Shown: positions 24,259 through 31,325, numbered from the stretch's first letter. The stretch: 64,000 nucleotides of DNA from Megaleporinus macrocephalus (GCA_021613375.1 CM038719.1:40936120-41000119), one strand, 5' to 3'. A program made the numbers and translations. Notes: generated by a model not told the origin, from the sequence alone.

Positions 24259-24442
24259 TAACTGTACTTGTCTTCACTCTTTCAGGCATCACACGGTGAC
24301 CCGCGGCATCACCAAAGGAGTGAAGGAGGATTTCCGTCTGGCCATGGAGCGCCAGGTGTCCCGCTGCGGAGAGAACCTGCTCAGTGTGCTGCATCGCTTC
24401 TGCATCAACGAGAAGATCATACTCATCCAGTCCTTACCTTGA
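1809..24442 (+). CDS. ints10: Integrator complex subunit 10, C-terminal 435 residues (10 exons, 5' part outside window)
   Basis: INTS10 is a nuclear subunit of the Integrator complex, which binds RNA polymerase II and processes snRNA and other nascent transcripts. Coding exons: 1809-1978, 3805-3944, 4054-4207, 6072-6154, 8919-9074, 11663-11771, 14539-14618, 17214-17379, 18704-18797, 24286-24442. All splice at AG/GT and keep one frame, giving 435 residues and a TGA stop. The order of conserved blocks ([59 protein letters not shown]-like [66 protein letters not shown]) matches vertebrate INTS10 from about residue 280 to the end (human 710 residues). The first base, 1809, completes a codon begun in an upstream exon. 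Introns are swollen by minisatellites and transposons. No frameshift or stop is seen. Identification is from remembered family sequence. Confidence 0.93.
2011..3490. mobile_element. DNA-transposon-like element with terminal inverted repeats and an internal minisatellite
   Basis: CCTGGCTCACACTGCAG at 2011-2027 is mirrored by CTGTAGTGTGAGCCAGG at 3474-3490 (one mismatch). Between them are short unique arms and the 11-bp array at 2335-3310. No transposase is seen. A clear target duplication is not visible. It lies in an ints10 intron. Confidence 0.65.
2335..3310 (+). repeat. 11-bp minisatellite, array 2, inside a TIR element
   Basis: Same 11-bp family and orientation as 578-1390 (AGTACAGACTC, AGTAGAGACTC), with a higher-order block of about 150 bp containing GACAGTACAGACTATGTGG repeated several times. 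Confidence 0.93.
3805..3944 (+). CDS. ints10: ints10 exon with basic HKKRKL motif
   Basis: Acceptor GTGTTTCAG, donor GTGAGG at 3945. It reads [20 protein letters not shown] then a basic stretch [15 protein letters not shown]. The KKRK cluster could act as a nuclear localisation signal (inference). The exon begins by completing the split glycine codon of the preceding exon. Confidence 0.92.
4054..4207 (+). CDS. ints10: ints10 exon, acidic SSDDED start
   Basis: Acceptor TGTGTGCAG, donor GTATGA at 4208. It opens [20 protein letters not shown] and continues to a conserved RESWDLLHS segment, ending in phase 1. Only 109 bp of intron separates it from the previous exon. Confidence 0.9.
4283..4750 (-). 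mobile_element. Tc1-like remnant (5' part with transposase start)
   Basis: Inverted copy of 59640-60105. It runs from a fragment coding the first residues of a Tc1-type transposase (minus-strand ATG at 4362) to the terminus AAACTTTTGAGTAGTGTAT. The rest of the transposase is absent. Confidence 0.7.
4890..5990. repeat. 12-bp GAATGGAAGGAT minisatellite
   Basis: About 90 copies of TGAATGGAAGGA and the variants TGAATGAAAGGA and TGAATGGAAGGT. The 12-bp unit is a multiple of three and lacks stops in several frames, which creates long false reading frames on both strands (up to 376 residues). Confidence 0.97.
6072..6154 (+). CDS. ints10: ints10 exon, [11 protein letters not shown]
   Basis: Acceptor CTCTCAG, donor GTACGG at 6155. 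It reads [20 protein letters not shown] to LTDMIIYQ, nearly invariant in vertebrate INTS10. This 83-bp exon is squeezed between the GAATGGAAG array (ends 5990) and the 2.6 kb 20-bp array (starts 6238). Confidence 0.93.
6238..8872. repeat. 20-bp minisatellite with tRNA A-box-like unit, about 131 copies
   Basis: An almost indel-free array of TGGTGTAGTGGTTAGTATGG. Variation is confined to a few positions (GTTAGT/GTCAGT, TATGG/TACGG). Each unit contains TGGTGTAGTGG, which fits the RNA polymerase III A-box TRGYNNARNNG, and resembles the D-arm of tRNA-Glu/Asp. No B-box is inside. It fills the ints10 intron between exons 6072-6154 and 8919-9074. Confidence 0.95.
8919..9074 (+). CDS. ints10: ints10 exon, GQYRKAL ... 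ALGEHR
   Basis: Acceptor GTTTCAG, donor GTACCA at 9075. It reads [20 protein letters not shown] and later [18 protein letters not shown]. The middle ([12 protein letters not shown]) is the variable part of the family. The acceptor lies only about 45 bp beyond the end of the 20-bp array. Confidence 0.92.
9130..10560. other. ints10 intron, mostly unassigned
   Basis: AT-rich sequence without a convincing gene. CCAAACTTTTGCATATAAAT near 9430 resembles a Tc1-element end. Short open frames at 9688-9900 and 10075-10560 show no family signature. Confidence 0.4.
10571..11083. mobile_element. two related MITE-like repeats with GGGCGATATG ends
   Basis: A unit starting GGTGGGCGATATGATACGAT and ending GATATGGCACACCCCTA (about 10571-10742) is followed by a similar one starting GATGGGTGATATGGGACGAT and ending GATATGACACACCCCTA (10978-11081). 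They look like two decayed copies of one small element. Confidence 0.5.
11663..11771 (+). CDS. ints10: ints10 exon, [10 protein letters not shown]
   Basis: Acceptor CTTCTCCAG, donor GTACGT at 11772. It reads [20 protein letters not shown] and ends SRVRIKPRK plus one base. This matches the weakly conserved linker between the ALGE and PCTSK blocks of INTS10. Confidence 0.9.
12144..12442. mobile_element. fold-back MITE (about 300-bp imperfect palindrome)
   Basis: The left arm TTTTCATGATGAATCCACCA with AATAAAAATTCTCCAA is mirrored by the right arm TTGGAGCATTTCTATTGGTC with CATTCAT. The arms converge on an AATTAATTAATTA centre. Relatives occur near 13850-13990, 24668-24840, 33266-33300, 34863-35035 and 60611-60750. 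Confidence 0.65.
12701..13709. mobile_element. hAT-like non-autonomous element, copy 1
   Basis: Starts CAGATGTAAGGATCGATCGG and ends GATTGGTCCATCTCTAAT, with GATCGG-rich subterminal sequence at both ends. Inserted in a TA-rich microsatellite, so the target duplication is hidden. The middle matches copy 2 (20452-22172). hAT is suggested by the TAGAGATGG-type end only. Confidence 0.6.
14041..14123. repeat. TA/TG microsatellite
   Basis: (TA)n followed by about 30 TG pairs. It yields Cys-Val false frames. Confidence 0.97.
14539..14618 (+). CDS. ints10: ints10 exon, [11 protein letters not shown]
   Basis: Acceptor GTTTCCAG, donor GTGCCT at 14619. It reads [20 protein letters not shown] then LMLACFK, closely matching the family. 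Confidence 0.92.
14640..15170. other. ints10 intron, no feature seen
   Basis: AT-rich, no coding signal and no clear repeat structure on reading. Confidence 0.5.
15310..16315. repeat. AAAGCTAAATNCTT minisatellite
   Basis: About 70 short units of AAAGCTAAATCCTT, AAAGCTAAATGCTT and AAAACTT / AAAGCTG variants, of 14-15 and 7-8 bp. It is an expansion inside a composite repeat whose flank (16320-16445) recurs at 19555-19690 and 19905-20050. Confidence 0.9.
16432..17078. repeat. 14-bp TTTTTACACTCGTC minisatellite
   Basis: About 45 copies of TTTTTACACTCGTC / TCTTTACACTTATC, with frame breaks where a unit is shortened to CACTTTTTACAC. It ends 135 bp before the acceptor of the ints10 exon at 17214 and lends long pyrimidine tracts to the intron end. 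Confidence 0.95.
17214..17379 (+). CDS. ints10: ints10 exon, LGHVIVLLQ ... FNYVT
   Basis: Acceptor TTTCTCAG, donor GTATCC at 17380. It reads [20 protein letters not shown] to [10 protein letters not shown]. The donor is followed within eight bases by TTAA and a transposon (17391-18572), so the insertion nearly touches the splice site. Reading through the donor would give a stop at once (ATCCTTTAA). Confidence 0.93.
17391..18572. mobile_element. TTAA-type DNA transposon, copy A, just behind an ints10 splice donor
   Basis: Ends GTAACACTTGTAAGCCTTAA and its mirror TTAAGGCTTACAAGTGTTAC. The right end continues CAGCCGGGGTTCCCTTTT, and TTAA occurs at 17387-17390. Closely matches copy B at 35054-36222. 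On the minus strand both copies carry a THAP-like reading frame (see 17950-18231). Too short and interrupted to be autonomous. Confidence 0.8.
17950..18231 (-). pseudogene. decayed THAP-like zinc-finger frame inside transposon copy A
   Basis: The minus strand from 18231 reads [20 protein letters not shown], then [13 protein letters not shown] fingers have C-x2-H (CSxHF) followed by an RLK-xxAVP segment, which this resembles. After NAV the frame shifts by one and continues in the overlapping frame ([12 protein letters not shown]). The first two zinc cysteines are not visible. Copy B has [15 protein letters not shown] functional protein is unlikely. Confidence 0.45.
18582..18607. repeat. GT microsatellite
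   Basis: A short GT tract between transposon copy A and the ints10 exon at 18704. Confidence 0.9.
18704..18797 (+). CDS. ints10: ints10 exon, [13 protein letters not shown]
   Basis: Too short for a simple ORF scan. Acceptor GACCCAG, donor GTAAGT at 18798. Joined to the previous exon it completes an asparagine codon and reads [20 protein letters not shown] then [11 protein letters not shown] plus two bases of lysine. It fits exactly between the neighbouring exons in frame. Confidence 0.92.
18798..19400. other. ints10 last intron, start
   Basis: Contains a short ATATAG hexanucleotide repeat (about 18931-18970). GGCCAAAATAATAAATATTA tracts follow near 19300. No gene signal. Confidence 0.5.
19405..20220. 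repeat. composite GCTAAA repeat, two further copies
   Basis: Two tandem copies of a block with GCTAAAGCTAAAGGCTAA, then TTTCTCAGTTTGGCTCCAGT and GTTACGTTAATACCAGCGC, then ATTCATTCAAATAGCAGAAA. Same block as around 15170-16445, without its large expansion. Confidence 0.75.
20221..20305. mobile_element. solo inverted end of the hAT-like element
   Basis: Reverse complement of the left end of copy 1 (12701): GGCCGATCACTGATCACATA and CCGATCGATCTTTCCATCTC. The terminal sequence on this strand is CCATCTCTA. Confidence 0.6.
20594..20618. repeat. poly-C run of 25
   Basis: An uninterrupted cytosine homopolymer in hAT-like copy 2; the opposite strand is a 25-G run able to form a quadruplex. Copy 1 has no such run. 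Exact length may be a sequencing estimate. Confidence 0.9.
21275..22088. mobile_element. nested MITE with TGTCTCAAAYCC inverted ends and TA target duplication
   Basis: Starts GGGGTCTGTCTCAAATCC and ends AGGGTTTGAGACACAGCC (inverted). Copy 1 of the host element reads GCTAATAACTACATGAAG at this point; copy 2 reads GCTAATAACTA, element, TACATG, giving a TA duplication. Contains the array at 21777-22075. Confidence 0.75.
21777..22075. repeat. 28-bp minisatellite inside the nested MITE
   Basis: About ten copies of ACACTCACTACCTAGACAGC plus CTACTTAC. Confidence 0.93.
22175..22760. other. ints10 last intron, no gene seen
   Basis: Moderately GC-rich, with C-rich tract CCCCACCCCCCCTCC near 22560. 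Open frames here have no family signature. Confidence 0.45.
22765..22986. repeat. TTTA microsatellite and 9-bp GTGTTACAG minisatellite
   Basis: (TTTA)n at 22765-22807 and nine or so copies of GTGTTACAG / GTGTTGCAG at about 22904-22982. Confidence 0.9.
23085..23375 (+). mobile_element. dispersed repeat family D, copy 1
   Basis: Contains AGGGAGGTGGGTCACTCTCA, GTGTGAGTGGATCAGACACA, ACATCTACAAGGTGGACCAG and AATAGAGTGGACAGTGAGTG, shared with 43080-43665, 44450-45410 and 52133-52372. No coding capacity. Confidence 0.7.
23363..23398. repeat. TA microsatellite
   Basis: About 18 TA pairs; another TA tract lies at 23868-23893. Confidence 0.95.
24199..24256. repeat. ints10: CA microsatellite before the last ints10 exon
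   Basis: About 29 CA pairs ending 30 bp upstream of the acceptor at 24285. Confidence 0.97.
24286..24442 (+). CDS. ints10: ints10 last coding exon with stop
   Basis: Acceptor CTTTCAG. The first base completes a lysine codon, then [20 protein letters not shown] to [17 protein letters not shown] and TGA at 24440-24442. This is the near-invariant C-terminus of INTS10. A CA microsatellite (24199-24256) lies just upstream of the acceptor. Confidence 0.94.
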
Positions 24443-25108
24443 CCTTTGACCCATCTGTTTTTTTTTACCATTAAGGTCATTTAAAAGCATCTTTTTAACA
24501 GGACCGCTGGTCCCTCTTTCTATAAGGTGTCTCTAATGACAGTAAACCAAGCGTTACTATACATCATAGCTGCGTATATACACTGTAGGAGATGTTGCTG
24601 TTGGAAAAAAACCCAGGTATCTCAGTTCTTTGTGATAGTTTTTTTGTTTTTTGCTTAGTTTGAGCTCAGCGAATTAAACTTTTATGATGAATGGGCCAAT
24701 AGAAATGCTCCAAACTTGCTTCTGAGAAAATCTATTTACATTAGGTTACGTTGATGGTGGCCCACTCCTAAAATAAAGTTACCAAGACTTCTTATTCAGC
24801 GACGATATGTTTCCTGTGTAGAGGATAATATAAAATATATACCAATAAGTCAAATTTCCTTCGGTGGGCTTATTCACTGCGTAGGCTGGTACTCGTTATC
24901 ATTAAACTGATTTTTGTTTACTGTTTATTATGTACACCTTAAACAAAGTTGGACTCATTTGGAGATTTGAACAAAAACATTGCTATCCATGTGACTTTGA
25001 TACATTCGATACATTCGTGAATACTTGCTGTTGTTGGATTCCTCATGAATTTGATTTTAAGATTTTCTTTGTTGTGTAATTCTGTGTTTGTACACAAAAG
25101 GTAATAAA
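24443..25108 (+). other. ints10: ints10 3'UTR
   Basis: From the stop to the first good AATAAA. Includes a fragment of the fold-back MITE family at 24668-24840 (TTATGATGAATGGGCCAATA). Confidence 0.45.
25103..25108 (+). promoter_or_regulatory. ints10: candidate ints10 polyadenylation signal
   Basis: AATAAA lies 660 bp downstream of the ints10 stop in AT-rich sequence and is followed by T-rich and GT-rich DNA (TGTTTTTTGCATTTGGGCTG). This is the first good hexamer I see after the stop. The cleavage site itself is not visible. Confidence 0.45.
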
Positions 25109-25357
25109 TTTAATGTTTTTTGCATTTGGGCTGTTATGTTATGTTAAACACTCTGTTGTAGCTCCCGTGTCTTTAAGCCCCGCCTCCCCGATGAGCCCAG
25201 TGTGATCTGATTGGCTGGCTTGCCCACTCTGTTCTGATTGGTTCAACTGCCAGAGCGATGGAAAGCGATAGCATTGTGTGAGTGTGCTAAGTTTGCCTTG
25301 GTGGGCAATAAGAATTGGGTTACGAGATGATGTCACCTTGTAACAGAGAAAAGACCA

Positions 25358-25603
25358 GGGGTGTGTCTGGAATGGTCCACTCGTTCACTACATAGTCTGC
25401 TCTATGTAGAACACTAGATAGGGGAGCAGTGAGGGAGTCAGTAGAGGGAATTCAGATGACGAACTTTCCAAAGAAACCGCTATGCATTGTGGGGCGCCAA
25501 CCTGTAAGCATTGTACATCGGTTGTCCACTAGTTTTACGGTGCATTGTGGGTAAGAATGTAGTGAACTATATAGGGAATCATATGTGATTTCAGACACAC
25601 CCC
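25358..25603. mobile_element. 246-bp MITE with GGGGTGTGTCTG inverted ends
   Basis: GGGGTGTGTCTG at 25358-25369 is perfectly mirrored by CAGACACACCCC at 25592-25603. Subterminal GTTCACTAC / GTAGTGAAC also pair. It lies between the converging 3' ends of ints10 and tlr1. The ends resemble the nested element at 21275. Confidence 0.8.
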
Positions 25604-25771
25604 AGGAATTCTAGGGGGGCGCTTCGAGCAGCTGAGAAAAGTAGTCCCTGGCATGTACTTTGAGTTTCATAACTTCATATAAACAAAAATCTAGATAAAC
25701 TAGATAAACCATGGGCTTTCACTCTTTCCTCTGTTCCCCGCCGATGTTTTCTTCTCCTTTCTTCAGCGGTC

Positions 25772-28204
25772 TCATTCTCCGCCTCTCTGAGGAGGCGCAG
25801 GTAGATCTGCCTGAAGCACTGCCCGCAGGTTTGCCCAGAACATCCTCTGTTTGGCCTTATCCTGTGGCCATTCTAAGTAAGTGCGTCTGGCCATCATTGC
25901 CTTCAGGTGGTGGTAGTTGGAAGGGATGAGATAGGAAGGCAGTGGCTCTAGCAGGATGAGGATGATGTTGTCCAGCCCACTTGTTACCCCTTGGTGGCTC
26001 GCGAAGTACAGCTCATAGTGACACCACTCGCTCTGGACAAAGTGGGAGGACAGCACGAAGACACAGCATCTGCTTTGCTCAATGCACCGGAGGATGTTGT
26101 CCACGATCAGCATCCCTGGTATGAAGTCCCGCTCGTGGTGGCACAGTCGTAGTCCGTTTTGGATGGTTGCTGCGTCGTCACCCTCCAACTTGGGCAAGAG
26201 TTGACTTCTTACCCAGTCAAAGTTCCTTTGGCTATAGGAAACGAAGGCATGGTAATAGACCCCTTGCAACTCCTCGGGTCGTTTCTGGGCAATTCGTGCA
26301 CGATGCTTTGCACGAGTCCATTTCCAGATCATTCCCACGTACCATGGTATGTCCAGTTGACGGCAAAGCATTCCTACGGCAATGACTAAAGTAAACGCTG
26401 GGACTAAAATTGTGGCTGCCAGTAGTCCAGCATTGCAGGTGATCTCGGGCAGAGTGAAGTTTTGAAGTCTTGTATGTCTCCAGTATTCTGGGTAGCTGCA
26501 GCGATACCCCTCTGGCCAGTGAGCCAGAGCAATCCTGCGGTTCTTCCAAGCCCTTGATCCACCGAGGGTGCCGTTGCTGTCAATGAGGCTGGTGAAGTCT
26601 CGCAATGGGCAGGTACAGATGTAGGGATTATGGCTTGTGTCAAGAACAGTCAGGCGTGGACAGGTCTCGAGAACACCCAGTGAGGGAACATGGAGGGAAT
26701 TCCCATGAGCCACAAACTTCTGTAGATTTGGGTACCCCAGACAGTCTGGCAGATCCAGGAGACGATTAGATGTAAGGTCCAGGACTCTGAGAAAGTCCAG
26801 GCTAGAGATATTTGGAGGAACTGCAGTGATCTGATTGTTCTGGAGGTTAAGAGTGGTTATGGCACTTGGCAAACACTTGAAGACAGTCTGGTCAAATCCA
26901 TTCAAAGACAAATCGATGAAGGTGACTCTGGAAGGCCAAGTGCAGCGTCCCTGGTCCTCCTCGTAGGTCAGCGAGTTCTGGCTGAAGTCCACATGTCTCA
27001 AGGAGCTCATAAGCTTTACTCTGGTGGTCAGTGGCATCAAATGCCTAAGGTTGTTGCCCTTCAAGACAAGCATCTCCAGATTTGTCAAAGTATCACATTC
27101 CTCCTGCAGATCTTTTGAGAAGACTTTTTCAGACAGGGCACAGTCAGACAAATCAAGCATCCTTATCATGCTAACAGCTGCTGGGCAGGTCATATGGACT
27201 ATTGGTGACTGAGTGAAGGTTAGATTCCTCACAGGCATGTTAATGAAGAAGTCATATAATGTTTTCTGGTCAAAGATGAACACGGTCACCGAGGACTGCC
27301 TGATGCTGAAGGAATCCAAGGATTCGGTTTGGATCACAGGCCTTCCTCCATTCATAGCAGTTAAAGTAAGATTGGACACACTGAGCCGTTGGATGGAGGA
27401 CCTTAGGGCATTGTTGAAAAAGGCTGTCATGACATTCCATGTACTCCGAACGGCAGATAAATGTAAGTTAACTGCGCGAATTGGTGCTCTTTGCATCACC
27501 AGATCTCTAAGAAAGTCTTTTGGATCATACAACCAACTTAACTCTACTTCCCTGAAGGAGTCTAGGGCATCGATTATTATTGGGTGGTCAGTGTCTCTGT
27601 TCGACATTACAATGGAAACCTTTTCTGCTTTCAGACCTGTGAAGCTTCCCGTTTCATATTGAGCCACATTCTCAGCCTGGATGAAGAGAGTCTGGAGACG
27701 GAGATCGGAGATGCTAGCAAAGTCATCATTCTGAATGGTGTTGGCACTTAGGCCAAGCCACCTAAGGTCAGCAAGTCTGGAGAACTCAGTCCCAAGTGCC
27801 ATACTTCCAAACCTGTTGCATGACAGGTCCAAGTACTGGAGGCGGTGCGCTTGCAGTAGGTACTGTTGGTTGGACAAGTTTTGGAGGCTGTTGTAGGACA
27901 GATCTAGTTTTTGTAGAGCAGGAGTGGAGACAAATGTGTCCACATGTATATCCACAAGTTTGTTCCAGGAGAGGTTGAGGAAACTGAGGCTGGGTGTTTT
28001 GTCGAAGTCATGTTTCCTCAGAGTCCGAATCTGATTTTGAGAGAGATCCAAACCGTGAGCAGAAGATGGGAGATCAGAAGGAATGGCAGAGAGGTTTTTG
28101 GAAGAGTAATTGAGAATTACTGTTTCCATGGCCAAGGCGGAGGTCAGGAGGAAGACCAGGAATACACCCACTGGTCGAACCCAAGGGTACCCAAGAGTCT
28201 TCAT
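25772..28204 (-). CDS. tlr1: Toll-like receptor of the TLR1/2/6/10 group, probably TLR1 (810 aa, single coding exon)
   Basis: Membrane receptor for bacterial lipopeptides in its family, signalling through MyD88. Visible order: signal peptide (residues 1-25, hydrophobic VFLVFLLTSALA); leucine-rich repeats (for example HGLDLSQNQIRTL, LQKLDLSYNSLQNL, FLRVLDLTSNRLLDLP) to about 530; cysteine-rich LRR cap (NPYICTCPL ... RCSYPEYW ... EITCN) to 591; transmembrane helix about 592-613; TIR domain about 648-800 with box 1 YHAFVSYS, box 2 LCHHERDFIPG with the BB-loop proline, and box 3 FWANL. IPWYVGMIWKWTRAKHRAR and MARRTYLEWP are typical of the TLR1 group. The loop before box 2 (GDDAATIQNGLR) is about seven residues longer than in human TLR1. 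The whole coding region is one exon, as in other TLR1-type genes; TTACAG ending at 28228 may be the acceptor of a 5'UTR intron. TLR18 is the main alternative; nearby klb and ube2k favour TLR1. Confidence 0.85.
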   Translation of the reverse strand: MKTLGYPWVRPVGVFLVFLLTSALAMETVILNYSSKNLSAIPSDLPSSAHGLDLSQNQIRTLRKHDFDKTPSLSFLNLSWNKLVDIHVDTFVSTPALQKLDLSYNSLQNLSNQQYLLQAHRLQYLDLSCNRFGSMALGTEFSRLADLRWLGLSANTIQNDDFASISDLRLQTLFIQAENVAQYETGSFTGLKAEKVSIVMSNRDTDHPIIIDALDSFREVELSWLYDPKDFLRDLVMQRAPIRAVNLHLSAVRSTWNVMTAFFNNALRSSIQRLSVSNLTLTAMNGGRPVIQTESLDSFSIRQSSVTVFIFDQKTLYDFFINMPVRNLTFTQSPIVHMTCPAAVSMIRMLDLSDCALSEKVFSKDLQEECDTLTNLEMLVLKGNNLRHLMPLTTRVKLMSSLRHVDFSQNSLTYEEDQGRCTWPSRVTFIDLSLNGFDQTVFKCLPSAITTLNLQNNQITAVPPNISSLDFLRVLDLTSNRLLDLPDCLGYPNLQKFVAHGNSLHVPSLGVLETCPRLTVLDTSHNPYICTCPLRDFTSLIDSNGTLGGSRAWKNRRIALAHWPEGYRCSYPEYWRHTRLQNFTLPEITCNAGLLAATILVPAFTLVIAVGMLCRQLDIPWYVGMIWKWTRAKHRARIAQKRPEELQGVYYHAFVSYSQRNFDWVRSQLLPKLEGDDAATIQNGLRLCHHERDFIPGMLIVDNILRCIEQSRCCVFVLSSHFVQSEWCHYELYFASHQGVTSGLDNIILILLEPLPSYLIPSNYHHLKAMMARRTYLEWPQDKAKQRMFWANLRAVLQADLPAPPQRGGE

Positions 28205-28360
28205 TACTGTAGTTGAACTCTAGTTGCCTGTAAAGGGCACAAAGAGTTAGATTCATGAATTAATGTTGTTCTACTTTTACATTTGTTTCTTTGTGTGTTG
28301 AATGTTTATGATAATTAAAGTAGGTACAGTGGTACATTGTCAGAACAAAAACGGTACTGC
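28205..28360 (-). other. tlr1 5'UTR and upstream region
   Basis: On the minus strand CCCTTTACAG ends at 28228 and could be the acceptor of a 5'UTR intron, leaving a 23-nt leader before the ATG at 28204. No promoter motif is obvious. Confidence 0.35.
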
Positions 28361-28372
28361 ACAGGTTTACTG

Positions 28373-30300
28373 GCTTGCAAAAGTTTGGGCACCCCTGGCC
28401 AAGAATATCTGTCACTGTGGACAGTTATGCTGACCCTACACTAGAAGACTTTTTTAAAAGAATCTGAAAAGATGTTTAATAGACTAAAGTCTGACTCCCT
28501 CTCACATCTAAACACTAGTCACAGACTTTTAGTCACAGGCTAGTCACAGGCTATGATTTTGCAAAGACTGGGGGTCTTTCAGAGTCACTATTTACAACAA
28601 GACTGCAACCAGATTCCTTCTGAGATTATTTCCCATTGATATGATTGAAGTTAGCAATATTCAGCTGAAACGTACAGTTCGCTGATAGGCTAATGGTAAC
28701 TTTTCCAATCTTTCGTGGTATAAATGTGAAGACACATCAAAGAGGCACTCTTGCAAAGCTCACTCCACAGCTCACTCCACAGCTCCACCAGTTTCTGTAC
28801 AGTCCAGGACAACTGCAGTTTCCGAACCCTCGCCAGACTCCCCTCCAACTTCTTTACCCCTCAGACATTCCTAGACGGAGAAACTGGACGCTGGGGCGTG
28901 TTCCTTGTGGCTTCTCCTATTGGTTGTCGACAATGTTCACGTGACTATTTGCGTGAGCCAAGACTTCAGACATGATAATATTAAACACGGTTGATTTTAT
29001 TGGAACGCTCGGACGAGAAAAAGAGTGACTTAAACCGGCAGTCCTGACCACCTTACACTAAACCATCGAGATGACGCGACTAAACTCTAGCAAGACTCTC
29101 AAGATTTTATTCCGACACTGGAAATTTGTCTGCGACAGTAAAATCGCTTGAAAATTGTTGAAAGGTCAGCATTAAGCGAGTAAAAGGTGAAGTGTTTTTC
29201 AAAAAAGCTAGTGAGACATTTCTTGACTATTATAAGCTAAATTTCTTAATTACCATCTTATACAGTTTCAAAATACCAAAAAAGAAAAAGGGCCAGAAGC
29301 AAAAGTCACATGGTCAGTACTTAATAACACCCCCTGTGGCAAACGTCGAAGCTTGTAGATGCTGTTTGCAGCAACCAAGAGATTGCCCATTCTTCTTTGG
29401 GGGATTTCTGCCCATTGTTCCTTGCAAAAGGCTTCCAGTTCTATGAGATTCTTGGATCATCTTGCATGCACTGCTGTTTTGTGGTCTATCCACAGATAAG
29501 GTTTAAGTGAGGGAAATGTGAGGCCCATGGCAAAATCTTCAGGGTACCACTTCAGGTAGTGCATTATGGATTTCAAAGTGTGTTTAGTATCATTATCCCC
29601 TTTTCTTTGTCAGTTTTTTGCTGATGATGTGATGCTTGCTTCCAGAATTTGCTGCAGTTTGATTAAATTCCTTCTTCCCTCAGCCGGTGGAATGTTCCCC
29701 GCCCCACTGATAGCAACACAAGCTCATAGCATGTTCTATCCACCTGCTTAACACCTGCACCCATTTTCCCAAACATACCTTTGCTCACAGTTCTGTTTTA
29801 CCTTCAGTCCACAGGACTTGCTTCTAAAAGGCTTCAGGCTTGGTCTAGATTTATCTTTGCAAATTACTAAAGGTCTTCTTATGATGGCTCTTCCATGGAG
29901 GTCATATTTGCCTTTCTTGCAATTGCACAAGCAGTTCAATTGGAAAGTCTTATTGGCTCCCCAGACCTCAACTTGACCTCCATCATTCCTGTTAACTGCT
30001 ATTTCTTAATCACATTAGGAACTGAGGAGCCCGTGGGCGTCAATTCTTAGAATTTTCAGAGTGCTATCCAGGTGCTTGGTGAGCCCATGGCTGCTGAATC
30101 TTGGGATGAGGTTTGAGCAGTCAGATTGTTCAGAGCTTCAAAAGCATTTCCTAATGATTATACTGTACAAACCGTAACCCTGACAGGCTAATCAGGGATG
30201 GAGGCCTTGGTGAAGCTATTTGTGAGCTCATATCTATTGAGATGCTCAAACTTGTACATGGTGCTTTTCTTATTTCCAATCCAAAATTATACCAAACCAA
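28373..30300 (-). mobile_element. decayed Tc1/mariner-type transposon with nested insertion
   Basis: Left end GCAAAAGTTTGGGCACCCCT. On the minus strand 30010-29290 codes broken pieces of a Tc1-type transposase C-terminus (for example LIELEAFCKEQWAEIP, resembling the family's ICKEEWAKIP) interrupted by stops and shifts. Interrupted at 28428-29171 by another element. The right end is not clear. Confidence 0.65.
28428..29171. mobile_element. nested element with TGCTGACC ends and TTA target duplication
   Basis: Starts TGCTGACC at 28428 and ends GGTCAGCA at 29171, flanked on both sides by TTA (28425-28427, 29172-29174). A 3-bp TWA duplication suggests the PIF/Harbinger group. Contains no transposase. 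Confidence 0.5.
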
Positions 30301-30770
30301 AATAATACAGTAATCTTGCATAACCTGTTTAAAAAAATGTGTCTGTTTGGAGATCAGTTCCTCTTTTATTCACCGAACTAGTCACGGTACACTGTTATGT
30401 TGTGACATTACTCATAGGATTTGCATAAGAGCACCTTCTATGAGTTTGAAAGATGATATAAAAGCACCAACGATACTTTAGAACACTCAAAAACACGTTG
30501 TTGCTTTACAACAATAAATACTTCAGTATTATACTAAAAACATTAATCAACATGAGTAAACGATTAAAAGCTCCAGCAGTCAGTTGCACCAGCTGAACGT
30601 AAGTCTGATGGTAATTTGGGGTGTACAGTTCATCCTAACTCTTACGTTGAGGGCAGTTAGTTTAAACTTAGTGATGCACAAATTGTCAGTTGCACCACAA
30701 ATACTTACAGTCTCAACTTTATGCACTACTAGATAGCACTGTATAGCAGACATGGGACCAAGTCACTAAG
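30300..30770. other. intergenic, no feature seen
   Basis: AT-rich, no coding signal. Confidence 0.45.
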
Positions 30771-30778
30771 TTGCAAGT

Positions 30779-31325
30779 AACAAGTAAGTCTCAATCTTGA
30801 GTCAAGTCCCAAGTCAATACAAGGAAGTCTCAAGTCAAGTCCCAAGTTAATACAAGAAAGTCTCGAGTCAAGTGCCAAGTCAATACAAGGAAGTCTCAAG
30901 TGTCAAGTCAATACAAGGAAGTCTCAAGTCAATACAAATGAGTCTCGAGTCAAGTCCCAAGTCAATACAAGGAAGTCTCAAGTCAAGTCCCAAATTAATA
31001 CAAGAAAGTCTCGAGTCAAGTGCCAAGTCAATACAAGGAAGTCTTGAGTCAAGTGCCAAGTCAATACAAGGAAGTCTCAAGTCAAGTCCCAAGTCAATAC
31101 AAGTAAGTCTCGAGTCAAGTGCCAAGTCAATACAAGGAAGTCTCAAGTCAAGTCCCAAGTCAATAAAAGTAAGTCTCGAGTCAAGTCCCAAGTCAATACA
31201 AGGAAGTCTCAAGTCAAGTCCCAAGTCAATAAAAGGAAGTCTCAAGTCCCAAGTCAATACAAGGAAGTCTCAAGTCCCAAGTCAATACAAGGAAGTCTCG
31301 AGTCAAGTCCCAAGTCTTAAACTTC
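30779..31325. repeat. 33-bp AAGTCAATACAAGGAAGTCT minisatellite
   Basis: About 16 copies of AAGTCTCAAGTCAAGTCCC plus AAGTCAATACAAGG with internal AAGTC sub-repeats. A multiple of three, so it is open on both strands. Confidence 0.95.

Noticed and set aside
24268..24480. Alternative frames across the last ints10 exon
   Set aside because: The spliced frame from 24286 matches the conserved INTS10 C-terminus; the others do not.
26159..27978. Plus-strand frames overlapping the TLR gene
   Set aside because: Antisense shadows of a long coding exon with no family resemblance.
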